A DNA stretch of 64,000 nt from an uncultured Parabacteroides sp. (lineage in GTDB: Bacteria > Bacteroidota > Bacteroidia > Bacteroidales > Tannerellaceae), in the NCBI RefSeq assembly GCF_905196875.1, contig NZ_CAJJWO010000004.1, forward strand, positions 1 through 64,000. The letters are read 5' to 3'. Below, piece by piece: positions 1 to 8,852 of this stretch. The notes below the pieces were generated by a model, which saw only the letters and a list, made by a program, of their open reading frames with translations, was not told the origin of the DNA and searched no databases. The first letter of the stretch is position 1; every line of letters begins with the position of its first letter. The position numbers and the translations under genes were made by a program.

Positions 1-509
1 CTCAGGCTTGCTTCCAAAACACGGGTTTTGGCGCTGTCTTCCACCATTTCTCCCATCATGGAACGATAAGAGTCGATAGCTTCGCGCAGCTTTTTGCCTT
101 CACCGGTGACTGGTGCCAGCATGATACGTGAAGCGGCTTCGAGGTCGTCTTTATGGTCGATCTTATTTACGTCGGCATCTTTTCCGTCTGCAATGACTGC
201 GATACGCTCTTTCAGCTCCTGTATGTAGTTGTACAGGCTGTCGGAAGCCGTCTTGACCTGCTGGCCTTTGTCGTACCATTCTTTCACCTTCTCCGGGTTA
301 CTTTGGTAATAGGCAGCCAGTTCGCCGGATACGATATCGTTTCGGTGAGACGAGTTATCGATAGACGTTCGTAAACTGTCTTCCACTAACTCGAAACCAT
401 CGAGAACCTCCGACGACACATTCAGTGCCATCATCGCGATGAACACCAGATACATCAGGTTGATCATCTTCTGACGGGGCGAGTTGGGATTATTTGCTAT
501 TCCAGACAT
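1..509 (-). CDS. gldM: GldM/PorM, type IX secretion motor protein (5'-end part only)
   Basis: The reading frame opens with ATG at 509 and runs off the left edge of the window, so only about 169 N-terminal residues are visible. A short cytoplasmic N-terminus is followed by one membrane segment (roughly residues 15-33, motif NLMYLVFIAMMALNVSSEVL), as in GldM/PorM, and then a periplasmic helical part. In the family, GldM spans the periplasm, joins GldL in the inner membrane and contacts the GldK/GldN ring, passing proton-motive energy to the type IX secretion system. It lies 23 bases after gldL on the same strand, in the usual order porP-gldK-gldL-gldM. Identity rests on this N-terminus plus synteny; the remaining domains and gldN lie outside the window. 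Confidence 0.9.
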   Translation of the reverse strand, partial: MSGIANNPNSPRQKMINLMYLVFIAMMALNVSSEVLDGFELVEDSLRTSIDNSSHRNDIVSGELAAYYQSNPEKVKEWYDKGQQVKTASDSLYNYIQELKERIAVIADGKDADVNKIDHKDDLEAASRIMLAPVTGEGKKLREAIDSYRSMMGEMVEDSAKTRVLEASL

Positions 510-532
510 TTTTCTTCAGTTTCGTTTGTTTG

Positions 533-1645
533 TTATCTACCGGCTTGTTGCTGGCCCGGATTGTTTGTATACGGAGGCTGCTGTTGATATCCGTACGGCT
601 GCTGGTACGGCTGTTGATAGGCAGTCTGCTGTTGCTGGTAATTAGGCTGCGGCTGCTGGGGTTGCGGAGCCGGTTGCTGATAAGCGGGGGCACCACCCAT
701 ATTGACAGTCATGGCTTGCAGCAAACGGCTGTATACCTGGTTGAGTTCGGCCAGCTGGCGGGTCATCTTTTCCGTTTCGTTGCGGAAGACCGAGCTGTCG
801 GTCACCGAACCGTCGTACATTTCGCGGATACGGTTCAGGCCGCCGTTGATATGTTCGATCGACTCGATCTGTGAACTGATACTCTTCAATTGTATTTCGT
901 AGATCGTGTTTAAGCCGGAGATATTACGGTTCAGCGTTTCCATCTGCTGTACGTAACCGCGTGAGTTCTGGTTGATACCGTCCGAATTATCGGTGATGCT
1001 CTTATATGAGTTAAGCAGCGTATCCGAAACGTTGGTCAATGAGTTGGTTACGTGGCTGAAACGTTCCATGTTTTCGGACATGCCTGACAGCTGGTCCAAA
1101 TACTTCTGGGTGGCTTCGGTCAGTTCGGCCATCTTGGAGATCTGTTCGGCTGCCCCGCTCAGTTTCTTGATGCTTTCGGAGAGGTTTTTAGTATCTTCTT
1201 CGCTGACATCGAGGTTGCTCAGAACGGATGCACCTCCCAGGTCGCCTACGATACCCGCTTTCTTTGCCGCACCGACGTTGATGTTGATGCCTCCTGTCGT
1301 GTTGTCGTCTTCCTGATTTTCCGGAGAATTGATCAGGTTGGAAACTCCCGTGCCTGCGAAGTCAGGACGGTCCATCGGGTTTTTCGATTTCAGAACAGGG
1401 AATACTTCTTCCCAGTGATATTCGTTTGAAGGATGTTCGAAAGCGGAGATAAAGAATACCAGTGCTTCTACCGTCATGGCGATAAACAGGATCTGGTTAC
1501 CGTACGGCAGGTGCAGTAACTTGAACATAGCACCGATAATAACGATAGATGCTCCCCAGCTGTAACAGAAGTTCAGTACTCTCTTTCCCATGTCGCTGGA
1601 AAGGAACATCTCTATTCTGTTTTTATATCTTCTATATTTTCCCAT
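533..1645 (-). CDS. gldL: GldL/PorL, type IX secretion motor protein
   Basis: 370 residues. Two membrane segments sit near the N-terminus (about 24-45 and 50-68), with the conserved GldL pattern GAMFKLLHLPYGNQ between them. In known systems GldL forms the inner-membrane stator/rotor with GldM and uses the proton gradient. The middle (about 130-310) is a long helical, coiled-coil-like cytoplasmic region. The last 50 or so residues are unusually rich in Gln, Pro and Tyr (runs such as PAPQPQQPQP), a low-complexity tail that makes the protein longer than I expect for GldL. It sits 20 bases after gldK and 23 before gldM, so the three are surely cotranscribed. The start ATG at 1645 begins MGKYRRYKNR, just ahead of the first membrane segment, which suits the family. 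Confidence 0.92.
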   Translation of the reverse strand: MGKYRRYKNRIEMFLSSDMGKRVLNFCYSWGASIVIIGAMFKLLHLPYGNQILFIAMTVEALVFFISAFEHPSNEYHWEEVFPVLKSKNPMDRPDFAGTGVSNLINSPENQEDDNTTGGININVGAAKKAGIVGDLGGASVLSNLDVSEEDTKNLSESIKKLSGAAEQISKMAELTEATQKYLDQLSGMSENMERFSHVTNSLTNVSDTLLNSYKSITDNSDGINQNSRGYVQQMETLNRNISGLNTIYEIQLKSISSQIESIEHINGGLNRIREMYDGSVTDSSVFRNETEKMTRQLAELNQVYSRLLQAMTVNMGGAPAYQQPAPQPQQPQPNYQQQQTAYQQPYQQPYGYQQQPPYTNNPGQQQAGR

Positions 1646-1665
1646 AATGTTGTATGTTTCTTATA

Positions 1666-3093
1666 TTATTTTTTTCCTTTTGAACGGGAGAACCCGACTT
1701 GTGTACGTGCGCAACGGAAACCGATGTACGAACGTGTTTCGTTCTGGAACTCGAATGTACGCATATCCGAACGGATAAACTGTGCCACATCTTTCCATGA
1801 ACCGCCGCGTACCACTTTCTTTTTCATGGCATACGGGTCTTCCTTGGCTGCGTTGTAGCGCAGGTCCGGATTCATATCGCTCATCTGGCTCGGGCCTGAT
1901 TCCGAATACATGGTGGATGTCCATTCCGCCACGTTACCGGCCATGTCATACAGACCGAATTCGTTCGGTGCGAATGAACCTACCCGTGAAGGGATGAGGT
2001 GCCCGTCTTCCGTATAGTTTCCTTTTCCGGGCTTGAAGTTTGCCATAAAGCAGCCTTTGGCATTTTGCAATTCGTCGGTTGCCCAGGGGTATTTGTTCTC
2101 GTTCTTTCCGGCACGTGCCGCATATTCCCATTCGCCTTCTGTCGGTAGACGGAACGGCTCGATGGCCTGTCCGGACGGGAAGTTGAGCGATTGTTTGAAC
2201 ATATCGGTGCGCCATACGCAGAATGCGGTAGCCTGTTCCCAGGAGACACCTACTACGGGATAATCGTCGTATCCCGGGTGCTGGAAGTACATACGCATGT
2301 ACGGCTCGTTGTAAGCATTGTTGAAGTCGTTGATCCAGCTTGTTTCGTCGGGATAAACGTTTACGATGCGGGTATGAAGAAAATCCCATGGGCCGCTAAG
2401 CGGACGGGTAATGGTTTCGTTGATGATATTGCCGTCATCGTCGATGTAGGCTGTATCTTTCGAGATCGTAACGATTTCGTTCGGATCGACCTGGATATCG
2501 GTGTTGCGCACGCGTTCGCTCGGATCGAGGCGGTTCTTGCGCAGGGCAGCTGATGTGTAGTCGTACCATTCGTATTTATAGACCATCTGCTTTTCGTCCA
2601 GGCGTTTCTCTCCGGTGATCGGGTGTACGTAATATACGCTTTCGATGGCACGCAACTCGTCTTCGTTCGCCCGCTTCCAGGGGATCGGACGGCTCCAGTC
2701 CAGATGCGGAGTCACGGGTTCGCCATACCGGTCTTCGGTGATCTTGAACAGATCGTTGCCACCGAATGCAGGGTCGGCCAGGCGTTCGCGGATGATAGAG
2801 TCGCGTACCCAGTAGACAAACTGACGGTATTTGGCATTGGTTATTTCTGTTTCGTCCATCCAGAAAGCGTCAAACGAAACTCCTTTTGTTTCGGGATTGA
2901 TCCCCCACAACGAGTCTTTGTCTGCCGGTCCCATTTCGAACGAACCTCTTTTGATCAGAACCATGCCATAAGGCGAGGGTTCATTAAAAGCCACTGACCG
3001 TACCCCGGTAACTTCTCCTCCCGCTCCGGAAAGGGATTTACCACATGAGGTAAGCAAGGCTACTGCCATAAGTACTAATAATACTTTTTTCAT
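1666..3093 (-). CDS. gldK: GldK/PorK, type IX secretion lipoprotein with FGE/SUMF1-like fold
   Basis: 475 residues with a lipoprotein signal (lipobox ending at Cys17, LLTSC). The rest is one formylglycine-generating-enzyme-like domain: MVLIKRGSFEMG, an ETEITNAKYRQFV block, PVVGVSWEQATAFC, RLPTEGEWEYAARAG, GLYDMAGNVAEW, VVRGGSW and IGFRCAR in order. In GldK/PorK this fold is structural: the lipoprotein forms periplasmic rings with GldN under the outer membrane. A plain sulfatase-modifying-enzyme annotation would therefore mislead; the order porP-gldK-gldL-gldM decides the call. There is a three-base gap to porP upstream and 20 bases to gldL downstream. Confidence 0.93.
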   Translation of the reverse strand: MKKVLLVLMAVALLTSCGKSLSGAGGEVTGVRSVAFNEPSPYGMVLIKRGSFEMGPADKDSLWGINPETKGVSFDAFWMDETEITNAKYRQFVYWVRDSIIRERLADPAFGGNDLFKITEDRYGEPVTPHLDWSRPIPWKRANEDELRAIESVYYVHPITGEKRLDEKQMVYKYEWYDYTSAALRKNRLDPSERVRNTDIQVDPNEIVTISKDTAYIDDDGNIINETITRPLSGPWDFLHTRIVNVYPDETSWINDFNNAYNEPYMRMYFQHPGYDDYPVVGVSWEQATAFCVWRTDMFKQSLNFPSGQAIEPFRLPTEGEWEYAARAGKNENKYPWATDELQNAKGCFMANFKPGKGNYTEDGHLIPSRVGSFAPNEFGLYDMAGNVAEWTSTMYSESGPSQMSDMNPDLRYNAAKEDPYAMKKKVVRGGSWKDVAQFIRSDMRTFEFQNETRSYIGFRCARTQVGFSRSKGKK

Positions 3094-3096
3094 ATA

Positions 3097-4041
3097 CTAT
3101 AATATACGTACACTTTTATGTCTGTTCTTTCCTGTTTTTGTCTTCTTCAACTTCAACTGATACCGTACCACCACCTCGTGGCTACCGGTACTTGCCTTTA
3201 ATATCGCCGTGGTAGGGAAATCGTAAGCATATCCAACTTGCAATCTGCCGAATGTGGCTCCCAATAATACTACTACCGATTCATTCACACGCCAGGAAAG
3301 ACCTCCGTTAAACATTTTATTATATACCATCCGGGCGGTAATGTCCGCCTGGAACGTCTGCATGTCCGTTTTCAGGAATACAGAAGGCTGTAATTCATAC
3401 AACGGATTATTAAATTGAATATTGTATCCACCTGTCAAATTTAATCCGGTAGACAGGTATGTATAAGCATTTTCTTCGAATTGCATTTCCGGAGAGGTCA
3501 GGTGGGTTGCTCCGAAACCTACATAAAAATGCTTATGGGTATAGTAAACACCGGCATTCACGTCGAGGGCCATGGCCTGCACCGAGGTACGGGGAATGGC
3601 TTCGTCTTCCATCTGGTGATAATCGCTTTCGGGGATGTATACTTTTGTTCCGTCGAAGCCTTTGTTAAAAATACCTCCTTGCAGTCCGATGCTTAATGTC
3701 CCACCGAAAAGTTTCTGTTTGTAGGCATATTGAACGGCAACCTTCGTGTTCTGGAAAAGCCCGATACTTTCCGTATTGACTACCAATCCGACCCCGTGGT
3801 TTGTCTTTCCGAATGTCAGGGGCATATCTGCGATCACGAAAAAGGAAGTTCCGGCCTGGGGCATCCCGATCCATTGCTGGCGGAAGAAGCCGAGCATATT
3901 CAAGTCTCCTGTCGTTCCGGCATAGGCAGGGTTGTAATATCCCATGCCCAGAAAGTACTGGCTTAACTGCACATCATCCTGTGCCCGCGCGCCGACCGTA
4001 CAGGTAATCAATGCAATAATAAACAGGAAGACTCTCTTCAT
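3097..4041 (-). CDS. porP: PorP/SprF family type IX secretion outer-membrane protein
   Basis: 314 residues with a Sec signal peptide (about 1-20, ending ARAQ) and the PorP/SprF signature near the mature N-terminus (QLSQYFLGMGYYNPAYAG). The remainder has alternating beta-strand patterns typical of this outer-membrane beta-barrel family. PorP/SprF proteins link T9SS cargo or the PorK/N ring to the outer membrane. It is the first gene of the visible cluster on the minus strand, with a spacing of three bases to gldK. The 154 bases upstream hold no clear -7/-33 promoter that I can name, only the terminator of the DUF2795 gene. Confidence 0.9.
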   Translation of the reverse strand: MKRVFLFIIALITCTVGARAQDDVQLSQYFLGMGYYNPAYAGTTGDLNMLGFFRQQWIGMPQAGTSFFVIADMPLTFGKTNHGVGLVVNTESIGLFQNTKVAVQYAYKQKLFGGTLSIGLQGGIFNKGFDGTKVYIPESDYHQMEDEAIPRTSVQAMALDVNAGVYYTHKHFYVGFGATHLTSPEMQFEENAYTYLSTGLNLTGGYNIQFNNPLYELQPSVFLKTDMQTFQADITARMVYNKMFNGGLSWRVNESVVVLLGATFGRLQVGYAYDFPTTAILKASTGSHEVVVRYQLKLKKTKTGKNRHKSVRIL

Positions 4042-4117
4042 TTAAACTATAACTAACGTGGCGAAATAGGTTTCACCCCTACAATAACGCAGCAAAAAGG
4101 CATAAATTGTATTTATC

Positions 4118-4166
4118 GCAAAAAAACAAACGAGGCAGGGAACCTTAAAGGCCCACTACCTCGCTT
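4118..4166 (-). terminator. Terminator after the DUF2795 gene
   Basis: On the minus strand an imperfect hairpin (arms CGAGGTAGTG and CCCTGCCTCG, loop about 13 bases) is followed by a T-rich run TTTGTTTTTTT. It lies 30 bases past the stop of the minus-strand gene at 4196 and separates it from the porP operon. Confidence 0.6.
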
Positions 4167-4195
4167 TTATTTCAATACGCCCAGTTTACAGCACA

Positions 4196-4417
4196 TCAAT
4201 ATTCTTCTTCGTTGAAGAAAAAGTCTTCTTTACTTGGATAGTCAGGCCAGATGTCTTCCATACATTCGTAAATCTCGCCTTCATCTTCCATTTCCTGCAA
4301 ATTCTCAATCACTTCCAGTGGCGCACCTGAACGTTGTGCATAGTCAATCAACTCGTCCTTGGTTGCAGGCCAGGGTGCGTCTTCCAGTTTTGAAGCTAAT
4401 TCTAATGTCCAATACAT
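4196..4417 (-). CDS. DUF2795-type small acidic protein
   Basis: 73 residues, strongly acidic, with no signal peptide or membrane segment. The sequence (MYWTLELASKLEDAPWPATK, then a DELIDYAQRSGAP block and a C-terminal EDIWPDYPSKEDFFF) matches the short DUF2795-like proteins common in Bacteroidota. The family's function is unknown to me. The gene stands alone: it has its own near-consensus promoter at 4474-4504 and a terminator at 4118-4166. The 5' leader of about 50 bases contains a small GCCTTATGAGGC hairpin. Confidence 0.8.
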   Translation of the reverse strand: MYWTLELASKLEDAPWPATKDELIDYAQRSGAPLEVIENLQEMEDEGEIYECMEDIWPDYPSKEDFFFNEEEY

Positions 4418-4473
4418 AGCTGTCTAGTATTAACAACCGCCTCATAAGGCAGTCATGGTTTTCTAATTTTCCG

Positions 4474-4504
4474 CAAAAATAAAACAATATTTCTTAGTTG
4501 CAAG
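4474..4504 (-). promoter_or_regulatory. Promoter for the DUF2795 gene
   Basis: Read on the minus strand: CTTG, exactly 19 bases, TATTTTTG. This fits the Bacteroidota sigma consensus TTTG-N19-TANNTTTG almost fully. The -33 box lies in the last codons of the adenosyltransferase gene; the expected start of transcription is near 4467, about 50 bases before the ATG at 4417. Confidence 0.7.
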
Positions 4505-5057
4505 TATAATCCCAAATAATTTCTTTGCCATTATTCTTTATACACTCTTTCCGGGCCAGAACAAACAGATAATCAGAGAGTCTGTTCATGAAGATAAGTA
4601 CAGGCTCTTCCACCGGATTTGTTTCGGCCAGGCGATAGATCTGACGTTCTGCACGCCGGCAGACGGTGCGGCAGACATGTGCCAGTGAGGCTGAACGGCT
4701 TCCCCCGGGAAGAATAAAGTTTTTCATCTGGGGTAATTCGCTATCCAGGCGGTCTATTTCACGTTCGATACGGGTAATGCTTTCGGGGGTGACTTTGCTT
4801 TCTATTTTCAGCTCGGTCGTTTCCTGGTCGGTTGCCAGGTAGGAACCGATAGTGAACAGTTTATGCTGGATAAAAGAAAGAAAATCGATATCCGCCTGGT
4901 CGTCGAGGGCGGTGATAAGCAATCCGATGAATGAGTTCAGTTCATCCACCGTACCGTAACTTTCTATGCGCTGGTGCGCTTTCGATACCCGTTGGCCTCC
5001 TACGAGGGACGTTTTGCCCTTATCGCCGCCACCGGTATAAATAATACTTTTCTTCAT
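4494..5057 (-). CDS. Cob(I)yrinic acid a,c-diamide / cob(I)alamin adenosyltransferase, PduO type
   Basis: 187 residues. The PduO/MMAB-type ATP:cob(I)alamin adenosyltransferase family is recognised by the N-terminal ATP-binding loop YTGGGDKGKTSL, the KAHQRIESYGTVDELNSFIG block and the C-terminal RTVCRRAERQIYRL and NRLSDYLFVLAR helices with their conserved Arg and Asn. It transfers 5'-deoxyadenosine from ATP to cob(I)alamin to make coenzyme B12, for example for methylmalonyl-CoA mutase. Length is normal for the family. I searched the 83 bases upstream for a cobalamin riboswitch and saw none; that gap instead holds a 28-bp palindrome. The preceding methyltransferase is on the same strand 83 bases upstream. 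Confidence 0.93.
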   Translation of the reverse strand: MKKSIIYTGGGDKGKTSLVGGQRVSKAHQRIESYGTVDELNSFIGLLITALDDQADIDFLSFIQHKLFTIGSYLATDQETTELKIESKVTPESITRIEREIDRLDSELPQMKNFILPGGSRSASLAHVCRTVCRRAERQIYRLAETNPVEEPVLIFMNRLSDYLFVLARKECIKNNGKEIIWDYTCN

Positions 5058-5102
5058 ATATACTTCTTTTTTTATTCAATATTCTTAAGTGTAGTTTCGT
5101 TG

Positions 5103-5130
5103 GTAGGGGCGGTTCGCGAACTGCCCTTAC
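5103..5130. repeat. 28-bp GTA...TAC palindrome (REP-like)
   Basis: GTAGGGGCGGTTCGCG continues into its own near reverse complement and ends CTTAC; two positions deviate from a perfect palindrome and both would still pair as G-U in RNA. Same length and same GTA/TAC ends as the palindrome at 40393-40420, but a different inner sequence. It lies between the methyltransferase stop and the adenosyltransferase start. Could act as a hairpin or be a dispersed repeat. Confidence 0.6.
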
Positions 5131-5140
5131 AGTGCCGCCA

Positions 5141-5932
5141 TCAGAAGTAGACAATATAATTCCGTTTATGCAATTTCTTATTAAAGAACACGATACCCAT
5201 TGAATAGAGGTCGATCGTTACCGTTACTTCCGGACGCGCACAGATTTCCTTCCAAAACTCCCTCATTTTCCGACTGGCTTTTATTCCCTCAAAAACAAAG
5301 AGGGAGCCATCGTGTACATATTTCGTACATTCATTAAACAACCAAACGTTATTATGTTGTTCATATAAGGTATTAAAAAATACAAAATCTAGCTCTTTAA
5401 GCTCTTCCAGCGCTTGTGGAAGCAGTTCATTGTTTGTTCCGATACGTAGGTCGATCGGGTTGTGAGCCCCTTTTTCGTAAGCGATCCGGGCGATAGGTGC
5501 GAACTCCGGTATGTTTTCGAGGGCGATACATTTCAATCCGGGAGCATAGGAGGTCAGGTAGAGGGTGGATAATCCCATCGACGGACCTAGTTGCAGTATA
5601 TTTCGCGACTTGAAATAGTTGGTCAACCGGAAGAGCAATGCCCCATGTTTGGGCTTGATCGCTTCGCGTTCCACTATTTCTCCGATCGTACGGCGGCGCA
5701 GTATCCCTTTCTGTTGCCTGTCCGGATACGTAATGATATCGTTCCGGAAAAGAAGCTGTTTCCGGATCAGCTCTATATCGTAAAAGCTATAATACGAACA
5801 ACGTTCCTCGATCACCTTCGTTATCAGATTGAAGACGAAAGGCGAATGCACCCCGTAACCGCGGCGGTACCGTATGCCCCGGTATAAGAGTACGCTTTTG
5901 CGTAAGGTATTAGCTTTGGGTATGATCTGCAT
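5141..5932 (-). CDS. Class I SAM-dependent methyltransferase (O-methyltransferase-like)
   Basis: 263 residues, no signal peptide. The central part has a Rossmann SAM-binding pattern: NILQLGPSMGLSTLYLTSYA (motif I), an acidic residue after the second strand (IALENIPE), and a DFVFFNTLYEQ strand, then a DGSLFVFEGI strand, as in catechol/caffeoyl-CoA O-methyltransferase-like folds. The N-terminal 90 residues (YRGIRYRRGYGVHSPFVFNL) are the pattern of a Bacteroidota group of unknown substrate. I cannot name the substrate. It is expressed from a clear promoter at 5957-5987, divergent from the sensor-kinase operon. Confidence 0.75.
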   Translation of the reverse strand: MQIIPKANTLRKSVLLYRGIRYRRGYGVHSPFVFNLITKVIEERCSYYSFYDIELIRKQLLFRNDIITYPDRQQKGILRRRTIGEIVEREAIKPKHGALLFRLTNYFKSRNILQLGPSMGLSTLYLTSYAPGLKCIALENIPEFAPIARIAYEKGAHNPIDLRIGTNNELLPQALEELKELDFVFFNTLYEQHNNVWLFNECTKYVHDGSLFVFEGIKASRKMREFWKEICARPEVTVTIDLYSMGIVFFNKKLHKRNYIVYF

Positions 5933-5956
5933 TTCTCACCGAATATAAATATAGCA

Positions 5957-5987
5957 CAAAGTTACTACTTTATTCATAAGCTGCAAG
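5957..5987 (-). promoter_or_regulatory. Promoter for the methyltransferase gene
   Basis: Minus strand: CTTG, exactly 19 bases, TAACTTTG, a close match to TTTG-N19-TANNTTTG. The -7 box lies 25 bases upstream of the ATG at 5932. Confidence 0.7.
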
Positions 5988-6033
5988 AGTAGGTTTAAAA
6001 GCATTTTTCTTTTTTAAAGATGCCTTGATTTTG

Positions 6034-6065
6034 TTTGTGTATTCAAAGATTTATAAGGATATTTG
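6034..6065 (+). promoter_or_regulatory. Candidate promoter for the sensor-kinase operon
   Basis: Plus strand: TTTG at 6034-6037, 20 bases, GATATTTG at 6058-6065 (7 of 8 positions of TANNTTTG). It overlaps the first possible TTG start codon at 6063, so translation must begin farther downstream if this promoter is real. Confidence 0.5.
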
Positions 6066-6086
6066 CAATTCGATTTTGACTTGAAA

Positions 6087-8852
6087 GTGACAAAGAAGGT
6101 ATATATTATTTTGTTCGCACTAGTATTGGAGAGGAAAGTTATCGGTAAGATACTTTTATTCTTAATAATTGTCGGTGGTATGTTGATAATACCGACAGGG
6201 TGTTTGATGAAACCTTCTGTTACCCCTGAAGAAAAAACATATCATATACTTCTTCTGTTTTCGTATGCCAGCGAATGTGGATGGACTCAGCAACAATATA
6301 CGGGAATAACGGATTGCCTGCACAAACATTCCATACATGCAAAGGTGGATTCTTTTCATATCAATGCCGATCTTTTGAGTGAGAGCAAGGAGACTGATAC
6401 ATTGAACCGACTGTTAGAGCGCTATGAGAATAATCCTCCCGATTTGATTATTACCTGTGATGATCAGGCTACTTATTCGCTTCAAGCAACCAGACATCCC
6501 CTTACTTATAAGATTCCGATCGTATTTTGCGGAGTCGATTATTTGAATCGGACAATCATGGAAGGACGTACTAATATCACAGGGTTTACAACAGAACCGG
6601 ATTATGTGAAATGCTACGAACTGGCACAGCAATTGTTTGGTAATATAACATCGCTTCATGTGATAACAGACCCCACCTACCTGGGACGTCTCGGAGTGGC
6701 TGATCTTTGTCGGCAAGTGAGGGATATCCCTAATTTGGCCAGTATTGTTGAGATCAAGAATGTAAAGGAATACCTGGATATAGAATATGATACGCTTTTT
6801 GTGAACCGTAATGTGGTAGACGATCCTTTAAACATTCGGATATTACGTTTGGATCTGATGACTGCGAGGGTAATGAAATGGGCTTTTTCCAATCAGCCGG
6901 GTGTTGTCTCTCTGATGCCTCGTTGGTCCACTCTTTACAGCGGGGTTGCCCGAACGGATAATATTCCTTTTCTGATGGTAAATGATGAGGGTTTCGGTGA
7001 TGGCAGGTTGGGTGGCTACATGACCGGAAGTTATGATCAGACTTATCAGGCAATGGAAACCGGTATTCGTATATTGAAGGGGGAAGATCCCGCTTCGCTC
7101 CCTATACAGCAGAGCAATCAGACTCCGGCTTTTGATTGGAGGCAGCTGAATCATTGGAAAATTAGCCTGGACAGACTTCCGGCGGACAATGTGATTATAA
7201 ATATGCCTTTTTATGTAAAATACCGCGCTGTGTTGTGGTCGGCTGGTATTAGCTTTGGTGTATTAATCGCTCTTGTCCTACTGATATTAAACCAGTTGTA
7301 CAGAAAAGAAAAGTTTTATAAAAAAGTAATAGAAAATACACTGGTAAAAGAGCAGAACGAACTGAATATAACTATGAACTCGATCAGTGATGGGGTTATT
7401 CTGGTGGATAACGACAGGAAGATCAAGACTATTAATCAGTCTGCACTAAACTGGCTTGAACTGGGAGATAAAGAGGAAGACTATGAGGGGCGCTCTTTAG
7501 AATCATTACTGGATATCCGTTTGATGAATAATCCGGCTTACCTCGAAAATTTGTTTGACAGAATATCACAGACCAGCAGCATCTATATCCTGGATACACT
7601 CGCCTATCTGGTGACACCCGGAGGTTTGTCGTTTCCTGTTTCGGGAACTATGGCCTCTATCCATTCGGATGATAACCGTCAAGGCATGATCATCACGTTT
7701 CGTAACATAATAGATGAAATGGCCCAAAAAGAATTCCTGGATCTTTGTATTACCACTGGCGATGTTTTTGTGTGGAAGTACGATCCCGTGAAACAGATAT
7801 TTACTTATGATAATGTCTTCTTTGTTTTCCTTGAGTGGCCGGAAAGTGAAACCGGAGAATTGCCTTTCAGTTCTTTCCTGTCTTTTTTACATCCTGATGA
7901 TCTACCTGTATGGGAGGATGCAATGCGGGTTATGTCTGGCGGACAGCAGCTGTATCATAGTATACAGATCCGTTTGCAGACAGGTGGTGGAGCCTATAGC
8001 TGGTGGGAATACCGGATTATTCAGGAACCTAACCAGGTAGCGGGTGAATATACCTCTTTTTTCGGTCTTTGTCTGAATATTGATTATCTGAAAAAGAAAG
8101 AAAAGGAGTTGGAGGAGATCCGTGACAACGCCGAGGAAGCCGATCGGCAAAAAACAATATTTCTCTCCAATATGAGCCATGAGATACGTACTCCGTTGAA
8201 TGCCATTGTAGGTTTTTCCGAACTATTGATCGACATGGAAGATCTGACTGTTGAAGACCGGAAGGGGATTATAGGTATTATAAATAATAATTGCCGTTTA
8301 CTACTGAATCTGGTGAATGATATTTTGGATATTTCCCGGATAGAAAGTGGTATTACGTTTAAGCGGGAACCTTGTGAACTCAATTCGTTGATACTTGAAA
8401 TAGCAGAGGCGAACAAAGAAATGTGCCCGAAAGAGGTCACCATCCTGACGGAGTTACCGAAGTTGCCGGTCACTTTATGGTCGGATAACTATCGCATCCG
8501 GCAGATTTTGAATAATTTGTTGAATAATGCTCTAAAATTCACTACACAGGGAAGTGTTACTATTGGGTATCAGTGGGATAATGAGCACCGGATGGTTCGT
8601 TTCTCTGTCAGAGATACCGGTTGTGGTATTCTGCCGGAAGAACAAGCAAAGATATTTGAACGTTTTTATAAATCGGATGATTTTAGTCAGGGAGGGGGGT
8701 TAGGACTTCCTATCTGTAATGAGATAGTTCGGCGAATGCATGGTAGTATCACCCTTGAATCGGAACCGGGAATAGGAACTTGCTTTTATGTAACCTTACC
8801 GGAGAAGGTCGTTGAAGCAGAGGGTAATAACAGAAAAGACGGTATGCTATGA
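6087..8852 (+). CDS. Membrane sensor histidine kinase with ABC substrate-binding-like sensor domain (copy 1)
   Basis: About 921 residues from the GTG at 6087. Order: N-terminal membrane or lipoprotein-like segment (ends IIPTGC), an extracytoplasmic domain of about 320 residues resembling ABC_sub_bind (HILLLFSYASE, NNPPDLIITCDDQATYSL, NITGFTTEPDYVKCYEL), a second membrane segment near codons 7220-7300, two PAS-like regions, then HisKA with SHEIRTP (phospho-acceptor His codon 8178-8180) and a HATPase (NNLLNNALKFT, DTGCGI, GGGLGLP). No receiver or DNA-binding domain follows. Start is uncertain: TTG 6063 coincides with a promoter box, GTG 6087 and TTG 6126 both give a sensible signal segment, ATG 6180 would truncate it. 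Stop and next start overlap as ATGA, so it is cotranscribed with its paralogue. Confidence 0.88.
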   Translation: MTKKVYIILFALVLERKVIGKILLFLIIVGGMLIIPTGCLMKPSVTPEEKTYHILLLFSYASECGWTQQQYTGITDCLHKHSIHAKVDSFHINADLLSESKETDTLNRLLERYENNPPDLIITCDDQATYSLQATRHPLTYKIPIVFCGVDYLNRTIMEGRTNITGFTTEPDYVKCYELAQQLFGNITSLHVITDPTYLGRLGVADLCRQVRDIPNLASIVEIKNVKEYLDIEYDTLFVNRNVVDDPLNIRILRLDLMTARVMKWAFSNQPGVVSLMPRWSTLYSGVARTDNIPFLMVNDEGFGDGRLGGYMTGSYDQTYQAMETGIRILKGEDPASLPIQQSNQTPAFDWRQLNHWKISLDRLPADNVIINMPFYVKYRAVLWSAGISFGVLIALVLLILNQLYRKEKFYKKVIENTLVKEQNELNITMNSISDGVILVDNDRKIKTINQSALNWLELGDKEEDYEGRSLESLLDIRLMNNPAYLENLFDRISQTSSIYILDTLAYLVTPGGLSFPVSGTMASIHSDDNRQGMIITFRNIIDEMAQKEFLDLCITTGDVFVWKYDPVKQIFTYDNVFFVFLEWPESETGELPFSSFLSFLHPDDLPVWEDAMRVMSGGQQLYHSIQIRLQTGGGAYSWWEYRIIQEPNQVAGEYTSFFGLCLNIDYLKKKEKELEEIRDNAEEADRQKTIFLSNMSHEIRTPLNAIVGFSELLIDMEDLTVEDRKGIIGIINNNCRLLLNLVNDILDISRIESGITFKREPCELNSLILEIAEANKEMCPKEVTILTELPKLPVTLWSDNYRIRQILNNLLNNALKFTTQGSVTIGYQWDNEHRMVRFSVRDTGCGILPEEQAKIFERFYKSDDFSQGGGLGLPICNEIVRRMHGSITLESEPGIGTCFYVTLPEKVVEAEGNNRKDGML

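Noticed and set aside
1666..3093. Sulfatase-modifying (formylglycine-generating) enzyme
   Set aside because: The fold is present, but lipoprotein signal and the porP-gldL-gldM context identify it as GldK/PorK.
5058..5140. Cobalamin riboswitch upstream of the adenosyltransferase
   Set aside because: Only 83 bases, no B12-box-like pattern; the visible structure is a simple 28-bp palindrome.
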